Below, one piece after another: positions 48,311 through 58,125 of a stretch of DNA of 64,000 bases. Within the stretch, counting starts at the first letter, position 1, and each line of letters opens with the position of its first letter. The notes beneath the pieces were generated by a model. The model saw only the letters and a program-made list of their open reading frames with translations, was not told where the DNA came from and made no database searches. Source of the DNA: Panonychus citri (lineage: Eukaryota > Arthropoda > Arachnida > Trombidiformes > Tetranychidae); NCBI RefSeq assembly GCF_014898815.1, contig NW_026515521.1:620001-684000 (forward strand), in the 5' to 3' direction. Made by a program: the position numbers and the translations under genes.

Positions 48311-48929
48311 ATAATAGAATGATAAGATTTTCTTCTCATTTTTTATCCATCTATTGTCCAACAAAAGGGGTATGTAATATCACCAAAAATCGACTTTAGT
48401 TAAACCTAAAATAAGGAATTCTGATAGAACACGTCAAAAAACAATGTTTTGTCCAATCAAAACTTCTCTAAGTATCTCGTTTGACCACAATTTCTGTCGA
48501 AACTTATTAATAAATTGTTTTTCGATAGTATTTCGAGAACGGTGATAGATAAAGACATGAAACTTGGTACAGGTATAGTTCATATATTGTTCTATTGGTT
48601 AGACAAAACACTGTTTTTTATGTGTTCTAGCAGAAATATTGGTGTACAGTCTCTTCAGGTCTCTCTACACTTCCAGCTCGACGGTCATCCAAAGATCCAA
48701 ATTTCTCGAATTTTTGAATAATAAAGAATAAAAGAAATTAAATTAAATCAAAAAGTTAAAGTACACCGATGCATTGTTGACTCAGTTGGTAATTTTATGT
48801 TTTTATAAGCACTTCTTACACCATTTAAAGCGGCTGTAACACTTTCATCTCTCTTATAAAAAAAAGTTTAACAAAAAGTACTTTAACTTGATGTTGTGCG
48901 ATTAACAATACGATAATTAACAGACGAAA
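48294..48929. other. Intergenic, no gene seen
   Basis: 3' flank of IR-G; no convincing frame. Confidence 0.5.
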
Positions 48930-49367
48930 TACAGCCAAAGATTTCGAGTTTGCAACCACTTTCTTAATCATTCGCGTAGTACAGTCGTGAAAAATGAGTT
49001 TCGAATGGTTTTTAATCATTCGCGCAACTTAGCTACTAAAATTAATTGATAATCTTTATCATCAATGATAAGACTTAGATGATTTACTCATTGATTTTTC
49101 TTATCTTGATTGTTTAATCTATTAATTTTAGTCGCTACCTGCGCGAATGATTAAAAACCATTCGAAACTCATTTTTCACGACTGTATATGATAATACAAT
49201 AAAGATAACTTTTCATACCTAATCAGTTGACCATTTTAAGACTACACTACTTAAATTAGTGGACAGACTTATCATCATATCTCTGGGTTAACTTTATCTC
49301 TCATTGATTCGATTCAACTACGTGAATGATTAAAAAAGTGGTCGCAAACTCAAAGTCTTTGGCTGTA
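48930..49367. mobile_element. TACAGCCAAAGAC-family MITE with a nested MITE
   Basis: Outer ends TACAGCCAAAG...ACCACTTTCTTAATCATT and its inverse at 49319-49367. A second element at 48980-49186 with ends TACAGTCGTGAAAAATGAG (207 bp, TA flanks) sits just inside the left arm. It carries its own inverted repeat with ATGGTTTTTAATCATTCGCG. The outer interior matches the copies at 15765 and 38851 in inverted orientation. Confidence 0.75.
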
Positions 49368-49818
49368 TAAGGGAGAGAGTCCAATAAGGAAAAGATGATG
49401 ACCAGAGTGGGAAAGAAAAGTGTGAGAGTGCATTTGCCTTATAGAGAAAAGTTGACACGTTCCTTTAAAATACAAAGACACTCAAACGACCTTTATTGTC
49501 TTTCACTTCTCGAGAGATATTCAGTTAAATAGAAGTACTAGATTAGAAACTCCCTGTAAAAGACCTGACAATCTTTGCTAATGAAACTGTGTCTATTAAC
49601 TATCGATTGTTGATAGCACGTTCTAAAATTAATCATTTTAAAAGCATTTAATCGTAAAATCATAACGAAAGTTGGGATGTCAATTCGATTAGTATAAATG
49701 ATAGAAAATGAATTTGGACAAAAATCTTTGGAGAGAACCTAAAACTTTTCAATCATTTTATCTTATTCTTTACTTTTAATATTGAAGCTTAAAATTTTGA
49801 TTTCGAAGTTCAGATAGA

Positions 49819-51060
49819 ATGAATTTCACACAAGATCCTTTTAAAGTCTTCTTCGCTATGTATGACCCGGGCCCGAATTTTAATCGGAGAGCTATGTTTT
49901 TCATTATGTCTAATCTTTTAGGCAACGTTCCAATAGAATTTATATTTTTTCCTGAGAGCCGTAAAAATGAAAGTTACCAATATGTTTTCTCGTTAGGAGA
50001 TTATGACTTGCTGTATCTTTATGAAAATATACGTCGTTTTGACTTTGGATTGAAAAATCTATCCATAAATCCAATAATAATGAGTGACTATTGTGTCTTC
50101 ATTAACTTTTATCCAAATTCTTCGACCCCTTCAATTGACAAAGGAATTCTATCTGCATTTGAAATCATCGATTATTCTGTTTACCTGCTCATCTCGTTGT
50201 TGGTTATTCTTGGTTTGGTGATATATTTCATAAGATCATATTCGATAAATGCAGCTGGAAATGGAAATACTGAACAACTTCGACTCCAAAAGTTTCTATT
50301 GTTGATGAAAAGTAAATTTGGTCTACTCTTGTTTCTTTCTTGTTTAATTTCTGGTCACTACATTTTCCATCTATTTTCAACATCGTTCACGACTCAATAC
50401 TCGATATCCCTCCGACCACCACCACTTAATAAATGGTCTGACTTGTATTCTCACCCCAGAGTTAATTGCACTGTTATATATGAACAGAGCTGCCAGAGGC
50501 GAGTGTATGAAACATATGGCTCATCAGACCCACTCATTTCGGTTGAAAACACATTCATCCAATATTTTTCCCAAAATCTTGATAAACCAATTTTATCACA
50601 TTTTACTGAATACTCTGATTTATCAACAATGGTGCTACGGTTTTGTTTAGCAAAGATTAATGGTAACGCGGTAAATAATTTTCTCTACCAAACTGGAACA
50701 CGTTACTATTATGAAGAGCTTTATGCATTAATTTACAGCACCAAGAATCCTTATAAGAAACGTTGGATTATTAAATGTTTATACGCAATCCTCGAACAAG
50801 GATATTTTTATGCTACTGAGGAACGAGCAGTTAGCAAGATTCATGGTCCTTTGATAAAAAAATATTATCCACAATGTTGGCGCTTTGAAAAGCTGAATAC
50901 CAACCCTCAAAGTTCATATCGACCAATTAACTATTCTAATTTCGTTGATTTTCTGTTTCTTTTTGTATCACTTAATTTTCTAGCTTTTTGCGTCTTTATC
51001 ATTGAGCATCTCATTATGAAATTTAACAATCGATGTCCAATGGTGTTTGGAAACCTGTAA
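49819..51060 (+). CDS. IR-like receptor IR-H (intact, 413 aa)
   Basis: Best reference member of the family: single exon, no lesion. Residues 1-115: S1-like part, starting MNFTQDPFKVFF, with GNVPIEFIFFPESR, DYDLLYLYENIRRF and NPIIMSDYCVFINFYPNSS. M1 about 118-137. A 30-residue polar/basic linker follows, then M3 about 167-190 ending STSFTTQYSIS (iGluR/IR consensus SYTANL...), then RPPPLNKWSDLYS, matching the proline-rich linker and start of S2 in IRs. The S2-like part 200-370 has several cysteines and YYYEELYALIY. M4 about 375-398 ends in FIIEHL (IRs: F..E). No signal peptide is obvious and no amino-terminal domain is present. The pore loop between M1 and M3 is short or missing. Probably a chemosensory-type membrane receptor; alternative: a degenerate iGluR paralogue without channel function. 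Confidence 0.7.
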   Translation: MNFTQDPFKVFFAMYDPGPNFNRRAMFFIMSNLLGNVPIEFIFFPESRKNESYQYVFSLGDYDLLYLYENIRRFDFGLKNLSINPIIMSDYCVFINFYPNSSTPSIDKGILSAFEIIDYSVYLLISLLVILGLVIYFIRSYSINAAGNGNTEQLRLQKFLLLMKSKFGLLLFLSCLISGHYIFHLFSTSFTTQYSISLRPPPLNKWSDLYSHPRVNCTVIYEQSCQRRVYETYGSSDPLISVENTFIQYFSQNLDKPILSHFTEYSDLSTMVLRFCLAKINGNAVNNFLYQTGTRYYYEELYALIYSTKNPYKKRWIIKCLYAILEQGYFYATEERAVSKIHGPLIKKYYPQCWRFEKLNTNPQSSYRPINYSNFVDFLFLFVSLNFLAFCVFIIEHLIMKFNNRCPMVFGNL

Positions 51061-51882
51061 CAAATAAAATGTCAATGATAAAATGATAAGATTTTCTTCT
51101 CATTTTTTGTCTATGTAAAAGAGGTATGTTTCGCCCAAAATCGACTTTCGTAAAACTTAAAATAAGGTCACAATTCTAATAGAGTACGTCAAAAAACAAT
51201 TTTTTTTACCCGTAATTGTACTAGCGAAAATGTCATAATAGAAAATTTACCAAAATTCACCATTATTGTGTGACCTTGACTTCATATTCTCTTGAATTCA
51301 ATACTTTATTATGCATTGACTCATTAATTATACTATGAACTATTTAAAGTTGTCATTGCAACGATTCATTTCTTTTCCTTTTTATATCTTGACACGTAAC
51401 ATCCTGTGCATCGCACTTTTCGACGCCGATCAAAAGTTTAATGAATGAAAACTAAATAATGATTGATAATTAATGAAATTGTTTTCTTGACAATTTCTTA
51501 ATCAATTTGTTAATCTGGTAAATGATGAATATAAGCGTCAATGTCTCAATTTAAAGTGATTAGTTTTCTCAATAACGTAACGAATTTGAGATGTTTAGTT
51601 ACGATCTTTCATTAGTTCTAGAGGTGTGGTAACTCTTGACGAGAACAATCTGTTATCGCCTATTTGGATAGACGATCAGCCTAGATGCACAACTATGGGA
51701 TATACCTTCGTACAATCGCTTTAGAAGAAGAGTTGGTTTTGATGATACTTCTACTAGTATCTCTATTGATGGAAAAAGCTGTGGTTATCATGATAAACAT
51801 GATGAAGAATGTTCACTTCAGTAGTATGAAAACCTCCGCTTTTGAGCCAGAAGCGTTAATGGAAATGGGGGTGGGGATCAAG
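51061..51882. other. Intergenic; possible short exon remnants
   Basis: Mostly AT-rich. 51610-51830 has coding-like fragments in more than one frame (PSYNRFRRRVGFDD; GKSCGYHDKHDEECS) but no intact gene. Confidence 0.35.
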
Positions 51883-51910
51883 GAACGCTCTAGAACATTC
51901 TAGAAAGTTC
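51883..51910 (+). promoter_or_regulatory. Heat shock element, six alternating units
   Basis: GAA and TTC triplets alternate every 5 bp: GAA (51883), CTC in place of TTC (51888), GAA (51893), TTC (51898), GAA (51903), TTC (51908). Five of six units are perfect. This is the canonical HSF trimer site. It lies 65 bp upstream of a TATA box and about 110 bp before the ATG at 52018, the usual layout of insect and mite heat-shock promoters. Confidence 0.75.
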
Positions 51911-51960
51911 AATGAACTGGGATGGTGTAAGCAATAACCTTGAAATGCAATTTAAATGAA

Positions 51961-51983
51961 CCAATAAAAATAACTATAAAAAG
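51961..51983 (+). promoter_or_regulatory. CCAAT and TATA box
   Basis: CCAAT at 51961-51965 and TATAAAAAG at 51975-51983, 35 bp before the ATG at 52018. The initiation site would fall near 52005-52010, giving a very short leader. Confidence 0.6.
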
Positions 51984-52017
51984 CACTAGTCTTTGTTAGT
52001 TGATCATCAGAATCAAA

Positions 52018-52605
52018 ATGTGGACAGATCAAGTTGTGTTTAATTACGGTGCAAGTAGACTAGAAGCCAATATAAGTATTGATGTTGTTAAAAATGAAAA
52101 TTTGACAGTAAAGATAAGTGAATGGGCGCATAGTCATCCAGATGGAAATTATGATTAGAGATGGGCAATTAGTGAGATTCCAACTAATCGATTAATCGAT
52201 TGTTGAAAGTGCGAAAGAGAGGAAAAAATTTAGCGAAAGAGAAACTATTGAGAGGGAAATTTAAAGAGTAAAATAAAGGTAAAATAGAAAAGGAAAAAGA
52301 CATAAAAGAAAGAGAAATTATCTAATCGATTACTGAAATAGTTAATCGACGATTAGTTGCCACTAACTAATCGATTAATTAATCGGTAATCGGAATAATC
52401 GCCCATCTCTAATTGGACTGTTGAAGTCTCTTTTGTTACATTCAGACGTTTAAAATTTCTTGTTGACCGAATAGATTATGACAATCTCCCAGATGAATTG
52501 ATATTTGGCCATGTTAAAGCGGCTTTGGAGCTGATGAAGCTAATGAAGAGCAAAGAGTTCTCAGAGAAATATGAATCTTTCCTGGTCAAAAATGATCTAA
52601 TATAA
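52018..52605 (+). pseudogene. Small gene behind a heat-shock promoter, split by a MITE
   Basis: Starts MWTDQVVFNYGASRLEANIS at 52018 and runs to HSHPDGNYD at 52155, where a MITE begins. After the element the same protein continues WTVEVSFVTFRRLKFLVD... to FLVKNDLI and a TAA at 52603-52605. Omitting the insert gives one uninterrupted frame of about 110 residues, strong evidence for a recent insertion. No signal peptide or membrane helix; mixed beta then helical (AALELMKLMKSKEF). Not a recognised heat-shock protein family: too short for Hsp70/90 and without an alpha-crystallin motif that I can see. With the element in place, translation stops at the TAG at its first bases, unless it is spliced out. 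Confidence 0.55.
52156..52411. mobile_element. MITE with AGAGATGGGC ends, inserted in a coding exon
   Basis: Ends TAGAGATGGGC and GCCCATCTCTA. Inner inverted repeats of ACTAATCGATTAATCGATT type near both ends, A/G-rich centre. 256 bp. Flanks suggest an AT duplication only; the AGAGATGGGC terminus resembles hAT-type ends, but no 8-bp duplication is visible. Confidence 0.7.
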
Positions 52606-52759
52606 GAATAAAATTATTAAAAAGTCTAAATACTTGTAACAATTTATTTAATCGGCCAATTATAAATCATGAGTGATCAAGTCTACACGTTGCTGCTTTT
52701 CCTCCCTCTAATCATTCTCATAATCCTTAGGTATTATTTCATCATCTCTTTTATTCAAA

Positions 52760-53041
52760 ATGAAAATAGCTAATCTTGTGGCATTATGGGATTATGGTCA
52801 AAAAATTTCCCTCAACAATGTAATGAAGAAAATCAATGCAGATGTAATAAAAAATGGTCTACAGACTCTTCTCACATTTTAATCAGGAAAAATAATTGCC
52901 ACGGGATGTAAAACAATGTAACAACCTCGTGTTCATGTTCAATCTATTTATCCAGGAGCCAAATTTAGTATTGTTAACGTTACAGCATCTGCTTTCCTCT
53001 TTCTTTCCTTTCCTATTTTTCGCCAAGTGCGAATCGATTAA
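52760..53041 (+). pseudogene. TBP-family (TBP/TLF-like) pseudogene fragment
   Basis: One frame of 94 codons with two internal TAA stops. It reads IANLVALWDYGQKISLNNV, then LQTLLTF, stop, SGKIIATGCKT, stop, then YPGAKFSIVNVTASAF. This order matches the first TBP repeat: N.VAT...G..LDL, then TALIF.SGK...TGAKS, then the LGF..KF....NIV start of the second repeat. The stretch between the first and second motif is shorter than in real TBP. The motifs are diagnostic in combination but each is short. Non-functional. Confidence 0.5.
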
Positions 53042-53887
53042 TTTTCGATGTAAATGCTAGTCCTAATACTACTCAGGATCCAGGGCACTAGCCGTTTTTA
53101 CTGTTTAACGCCCATGTTCAAGTATTGGTGGCTCTCAGCGTTTTCGTCAAAATATCAGGATAATGAATCTTCGTTGAGTAAATTGTTCTGAACAATGTTA
53201 TTTCGATTGTAACTTCTCAGTGAGTTTCAGAAAGTCCTTCCAATGGTTCCATCTATTGTTAGAGATTTCATCAACTCTCACACAGTATAATTCAAAAGTC
53301 GATTAATAATCTTAATCAATAATTTTCAATGAATCAAAGTGAAGTTTCGTTCTTTTATTCTGTTTTTAATTCACTTATTTTAATGCATCTAACTAATTAA
53401 TCTCATCATCATGCAACAAATTTACTTTAATCGTATGAAAAGATACTCTCCTGGAAATAGTGTGAAAATAATTAATTGCTCAATTGTTACTTTCAAATCA
53501 TCAACACCTTATCCAAAACTGAAAGTTGAAATGTTATCTTCCAATCAGCCAACAATCAATACAATCAGAGACAAAGAAATCTAAATAAAACAATTAAATC
53601 ATCAATCATCAGTATTGACACTCAATAAAAAATTAGTAAAACTGTTTTCACATTTACACCTTAAAGTGATTGTTGTCAACCAAACCCATCAAGCCAATCA
53701 GTTTAATTAGTGATTAACAATTTAAAGGATGTTACACAATCAGAGATCCAAGGAAGAGGAGGAGAGAAGGAGATTAAAAGATTAAATCATTAGCGTCATT
53801 TAATTAATAGTTTAATAGTGAATTTATTTGAACAATTTGCCATTCAGACTAAGTGTTGTGTTTAATTAACAACTCAAACAATTAACA
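53042..53887. other. Intergenic, no gene seen
   Basis: Upstream region of GALM. No exon-like frame or clear TATA box. Confidence 0.5.
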
Positions 53888-55058
53888 ATGAGTGATTCAA
53901 TTAACAATGAGTTTACCATTTCCAATCAACAAGGGACAATTAAAGCTACATTTGTCAACGTTGGTGCTTCATTGAAAAACTTAATTGTTATTGATAAAAA
54001 TGGTGATCATCAAGATATTGTCCTTGGTTTACCAAATCCAATTGATTACGTTGATAACAATTTAGCTTATTTTGGTTGTGTTGTTGGTCGAGTTGCCGGA
54101 AGGTAAGTAATCAAATTGTCTGTTTTTAATCATTAAATTCTGATTGAAAAGTTAATTGTTACCTACTTGTTGATCTATCATTTAAAGGATTAAAGATGCT
54201 CAATTTAATCTTGATGGTAAACAATACAAATTGATTGCTAATAAAGGTACTAATCTTTTACATGGAGGTAAAATTGGTTACAGTCAAAAACCATGGATTA
54301 TGGTTAATCAATCAACTAATTCAGTTAAATTTCAATTAATTTCACCTGATGGTGATAATGGTTTTCCTGGAAGTCTTCAAGTAACAATTGAATATATTGT
54401 CACCCAATCAAATGAATTATCATTCAATTATGAAGCTAAATTGATCAATGATGATCAAGAAAAGGATATACAATCAACCATAATTAATTTAACTAATCAT
54501 AGTTATTTTAATCTAAGTGGATTTTCATTTAAAGATGACAAAACAATTCTTAATCATATTGTCCAAACAAATTGTAATCAAGTTTTGGATAAAGATGATG
54601 ATCTAACTGCTAATGGTAAAATTTTGAACGTTAATTCAGTTAATGGGTTAGATTTTACTCAACCCAAAACCATTGGTCAGTCAATTGAATTAACTAATGG
54701 TGGTTATGATGATTGTTACCTTGTACCTAATTACACTGGAACTGATGGTCAGGGTGGGTCACAATGTGTTCCAGTGATAAATGTTACCTGTCCAGCGTCC
54801 GGGATAAAACTTACAATGTCCACCACTGAGCCTTCATTTCAATTTTATACCGGAAATTTCATCACGACCAATATACTGACCAAACGATATCCACATGAAA
54901 ATGACCTTCAATATGATAAACATTTTGGATTCTGTCTTGAAGCTCAACGTCCACCCAACGCAATTAACGTTCCCGGTTGGGAATCTTATGTAATCCTGAA
55001 ACGAGGACAAACTTATAAACAGAAAACTGTTTATTCATTTACAACAGTAAACAATTAA
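53888..55058 (+). CDS. GALM: Aldose 1-epimerase (galactose mutarotase), 361 aa
   Basis: Interconverts alpha- and beta-anomers of galactose/glucose, the first step of the Leloir pathway; cytosolic. Two exons, 53888-54102 and 54188-55058, join in frame at VAGR|IKDAQ. The family active-site motifs are present: NKGTNLLHGG (substrate histidine), LTNHSYFNLSG (catalytic acid histidine), DDCYL (binding aspartate) and FCLEAQRPPNA (catalytic base glutamate). The N-terminal GxxLKNLIV and DIVLG strand and the C-terminal TVYSF strand are typical, and the length is close to human GALM. No signal peptide. All features suggest a working single-copy gene. Asn-rich loops and AT-rich codons match the neighbours. 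Confidence 0.95.
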
Positions 55059-55834
55059 TTGTGATTGATTAACTTTCCAATGCACAGTTAATCTGTAACC
55101 AATTGTATTAGACAGTTACAATCAAGAGAATCATTTTCATTGTTATAACAATTGTTAACCATTTTAATGAATTGATTAAAATTTGATACTTTTCATTGTT
55201 AAGGTGATCGGTAATGTAAATTAATTGATTGTTGTTTCAATTGTTTCATCAAATTTTCAAGGTTTGCATCCTGTCAACATTAATAAAAAACTTTTCTCTC
55301 ATAATATTAATTGTTGTTGTTTCTTTAATCAAATTAAAAAATTGATCATTGAACAGTTCAACTGATTAAAGTTTCAGGAAGATTAAGATAATTGTTGAAA
55401 TGATCAACAATTATGTTCATTTTGTACCTTTGATCAACTTGCGAGATGATAATTTCTGTCTTCGATTGAGGTTAATTGTTACCTTGGTAATACATTTGAT
55501 TGAGAAGCTGATTTTTTTATGGTTTTATGGTTAATTATCAAAGAGAAATTAGTTGATTGTTGTTGTTTCGTCTTCTTCTTTTTTTTTGATTAACCTCGAA
55601 CTAAAATTACCAGAGAAAATCTCAAATGATTAGTAAATTAAATAATCTGACAACTAGATAAATGAAGTTACAACTTTGGTTAACCTTGTAAAAGAGTTTT
55701 AATTATGAGAATATTTTTTCTTTTCCAAGGTTAATTTACTGATTTCGTTTTGGAATAAATATTTTACGATTGTCGAGATAATTGTGAATGATTAATGGAA
55801 GTTGGAAGTTGTTGTTGTCATTAGTATTATTTTG
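55059..55834. other. Intergenic between convergent GALM and PPIL1
   Basis: 3' flanks of both genes; AATAAA at about 55284 suits GALM. No gene seen. Confidence 0.5.
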
Positions 55835-56477
55835 TTATTCTTCAAGTTCCATCAATGGTTTTGCTCTGATTATCTTGATCTCATCAACTGGTTTATCGTT
55901 TTTATCGGTTTGTACTCGTCCTATTTTTTTAATTGTACCAATTCCCTTATGAATCCGACCAAAAATGGCATGTTTACCGTCCAACCAGGATGTTTGTGCC
56001 AATGTGATGAAAAATTGTGACCCATTGGTGTTTGCACCTGAATTGGCCATCGATAGTATACCGGCTCCGGTGTGTTTAAGATCCCCGTGAATCTCATCGT
56101 CAAAATTTTTACCATAAACTGATGAACCACCTCGACCTGTTCCCGTTGGATCACCTCCTTGGATCATGAAATCGGTGATAACCCGATGGAAAATTGTACC
56201 ATCATAATAACCACGACGGGAAAGCTCAGCGAAATTATGACAAGTCCTTGGTGCATGTAACCAGTACAATTCAACGATAAACTTACCATGACTTTAGAGA
56301 ATCAGAAAGGAAAAGATAGAAAATGGAAAAATCAGTTAAATTAAAATGGAAACTAAATCAACAATCAACAACCAATAATCAAAATAATAAGAGAAAAACA
56401 AAACAGAGAAATTGAAAAACTCACTTGGTTTCAAACTCCACAAATGGTGGTTGCCATGATTCAGTGATCGCTACCAT
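55835..56477 (-). CDS. PPIL1: Cyclophilin-type peptidyl-prolyl isomerase, PPIL1-like (169 aa)
   Basis: Catalyses cis-trans isomerisation of proline peptide bonds; PPIL1 is a spliceosome-associated cyclophilin. Exon 1 (56425-56477) encodes MVAITESWQPPFVEFET; exon 2 (55835-56291) starts HGKFIVELYW. Joined length is 169 residues against 166 in human. Catalytic elements are present: FHRV with the active arginine, DFMIQGGDPTGTG, MANSGANTNGSQFFI and WLDGKHAIFGRI. The N-terminal SWQPP and the lack of extra domains favour PPIL1 over other cyclophilins. It has a slightly longer C-terminus (PLMELEE). Confidence 0.93.
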
Positions 56478-56947
56478 AGTTAATTAAAAAGTTCTCACAG
56501 TGAATAGTAGTTAGAATTGATTGAGAAAAAGAGAATTAATAAAAATTAGAACTGAAAATTAAGAACAATTAAGAAATGAAAATCTTTTCGTCTAAAATCA
56601 AAGTAAACAAAACAAGAGAAATTCAATCAGCTGTTGCTCACATGGTTTTCTCTTCCTGTCAACATTAATAACAGAAGAAAAGAATTGACTTTTAAATTGT
56701 TCTCTTTGATTTTTATTCTCACTCAAGTAAATCAGCTAATTGTTACACTCCAATCAGCAATTAAAATGATCCAGAATAAAAGAGTAAACCAGAATTTTGT
56801 TTTCCCCTTCAAATGAATATGTTATTGACCTTTAATCAGAACTGATTGATATAAGTTATTTGTTACTGGTCATCAAAAAAGGTTCACCAGGAAAATGAGA
56901 CATTCAAGTTTCATCGTTGAACAAATAAACTTTGTTAAAGATTCTAA

Positions 56948-57305
56948 ATGAATAATCAAATTGTTCTTTCGCTAATTGTGATCACCTTAATTGTTACCAT
57001 GGTCGCAACTGCATCGATTGATAAATGTGAGTAAATTTTTACCTCTCCAATTCTCATATTACATCAACAATTAGTTGATTAGTTTTTTCAACCTCTCTTG
57101 TTTACAATTAGCCTCCATCATTAACGGTGATTCAATTAGGAACATTGAAAGAGATTCAATGAAACAGAATACAATCAAAGCGAGAAATATTATCCAGAGA
57201 GTTCCGGCTTTAATTGTGAGGTCATTATTTTCCGTCCTCGATAATACAATTGGAAGAGTTTATGGAACAGTAATTGGTTTATATTCTATGATCAAATATG
57301 GTTAA
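56948..57305 (+). CDS. Short secreted cationic peptide 1 (90 aa)
   Basis: Exon 1 (56948-57026) encodes a signal peptide (MNNQIVLSLIVITLIVTMVA, then TASIDK). Exon 2 (57112-57305) encodes the mature part: an Asn/Ser/Arg stretch, then an amphipathic, basic helix-prone region (ARNIIQRVPALIVRSLFSV) and a hydrophobic end (VIGLYSMIKYG). No cysteines beyond the signal region. It has no recognised family; size, charge and secretion signal are those of antimicrobial-peptide or salivary-effector genes. Tandem with 57776-58125, which shares flanks and exon 1 but differs in the mature region. Confidence 0.6.
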
Positions 57306-57775
57306 TTAACGTGGATTTAGTTAATTACTCGATCTCTCTACAACTAAATTAAATCCGTTACCATGTTTTGCGATTTTCCTGTCAATATATTGAACGAAAA
57401 AAAAGTTTTTTTTTAGTTAAATTGTTCTTTCCAATTGTTATTCTTAATTTAATAGACCAGGTCATTGATTAGATCTTTTTGTACAATAGTTAATTTGATC
57501 ACGATTTGATCTGTTATCTATTAAGTGTTGTGAAAATCGAAGGTACAAATTAAATGAATCAATTGATTATCATCGTTAATTGAAAGGTTTCATTTTATTT
57601 TGGTAAACCGGAATTTTCAGTTTTCCATGTCAAGTTTATGTGATGCTGACCCTTCATCAGAAATTGATTATATGTTACTGGTCATCAAAAGGGTTACCAG
57701 AAACATTCAAATTCTTGGACATTCAAGTTTCATCATTCAACAGATAAACTTAATAGTTGAAGAGTTAAAATGAAA

Positions 57776-58125
57776 ATGAATAATCAAATTGTTCTTTCGC
57801 TAATTGTGATCACCTTAATTGTTACCATGGTCGCAACTGCATCGATTGATAAATGTAAGTAAATTTTACTGTTACGGCTCATTTGCTTGATTTCTTTAAT
57901 TTCTCTTGTCTTTAATTAGCTTCCACAATCAAGGATGGTTCAATCAGGAATCTCGAAAGTGATAAACAATCAACAATTCAACAGAATTCAATCAAGGCGA
58001 GAGATATTATCAAGATGATTCCGTTTGTTATTCGTCGATCATTCAATTCCGTTCTTGATACAATTGGGAAAATTTATGTAATTCCCCTTGGTTTATATGC
58101 TATGATCACCGGAGGTCCTGGTTAA
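57776..58125 (+). CDS. Short secreted cationic peptide 2 (94 aa)
   Basis: Exon 1 (57776-57854) matches peptide 1 exon 1 base for base as far as I can see. Exon 2 (57920-58125) encodes a diverged mature part: SIRNLESDKQ, NSIKARDIIKMIPFVIRRSF, LDTIGKIYVIPLGLYAMITG. The intron is shortened. An in-frame ATG two codons upstream (57770) would add MK. Same amphipathic layout as its sister. Function unknown; secreted by prediction. Confidence 0.6.

Noticed and set aside
48515..48721. 68-residue plus-strand frame
   Set aside because: Non-coding flank of IR-G, no homologue in the matching flank of IR-H.
51685..51903. 72-residue frame overlapping the heat shock element
   Set aside because: Its end lies within the HSE and its composition (Met/Leu runs) is not protein-like; other frames there look more like decayed exons.
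52670..52774. 34-residue hydrophobic mini-protein (MSDQVYTLLLF...)
   Set aside because: Could be a small membrane peptide, but there is no homologue or promoter and it sits between two pseudogenes; too little support.
56634..56816. 60-residue frame upstream of peptide 1
   Set aside because: AT-rich 5' flank between PPIL1 and peptide 1, no splice or signal features.
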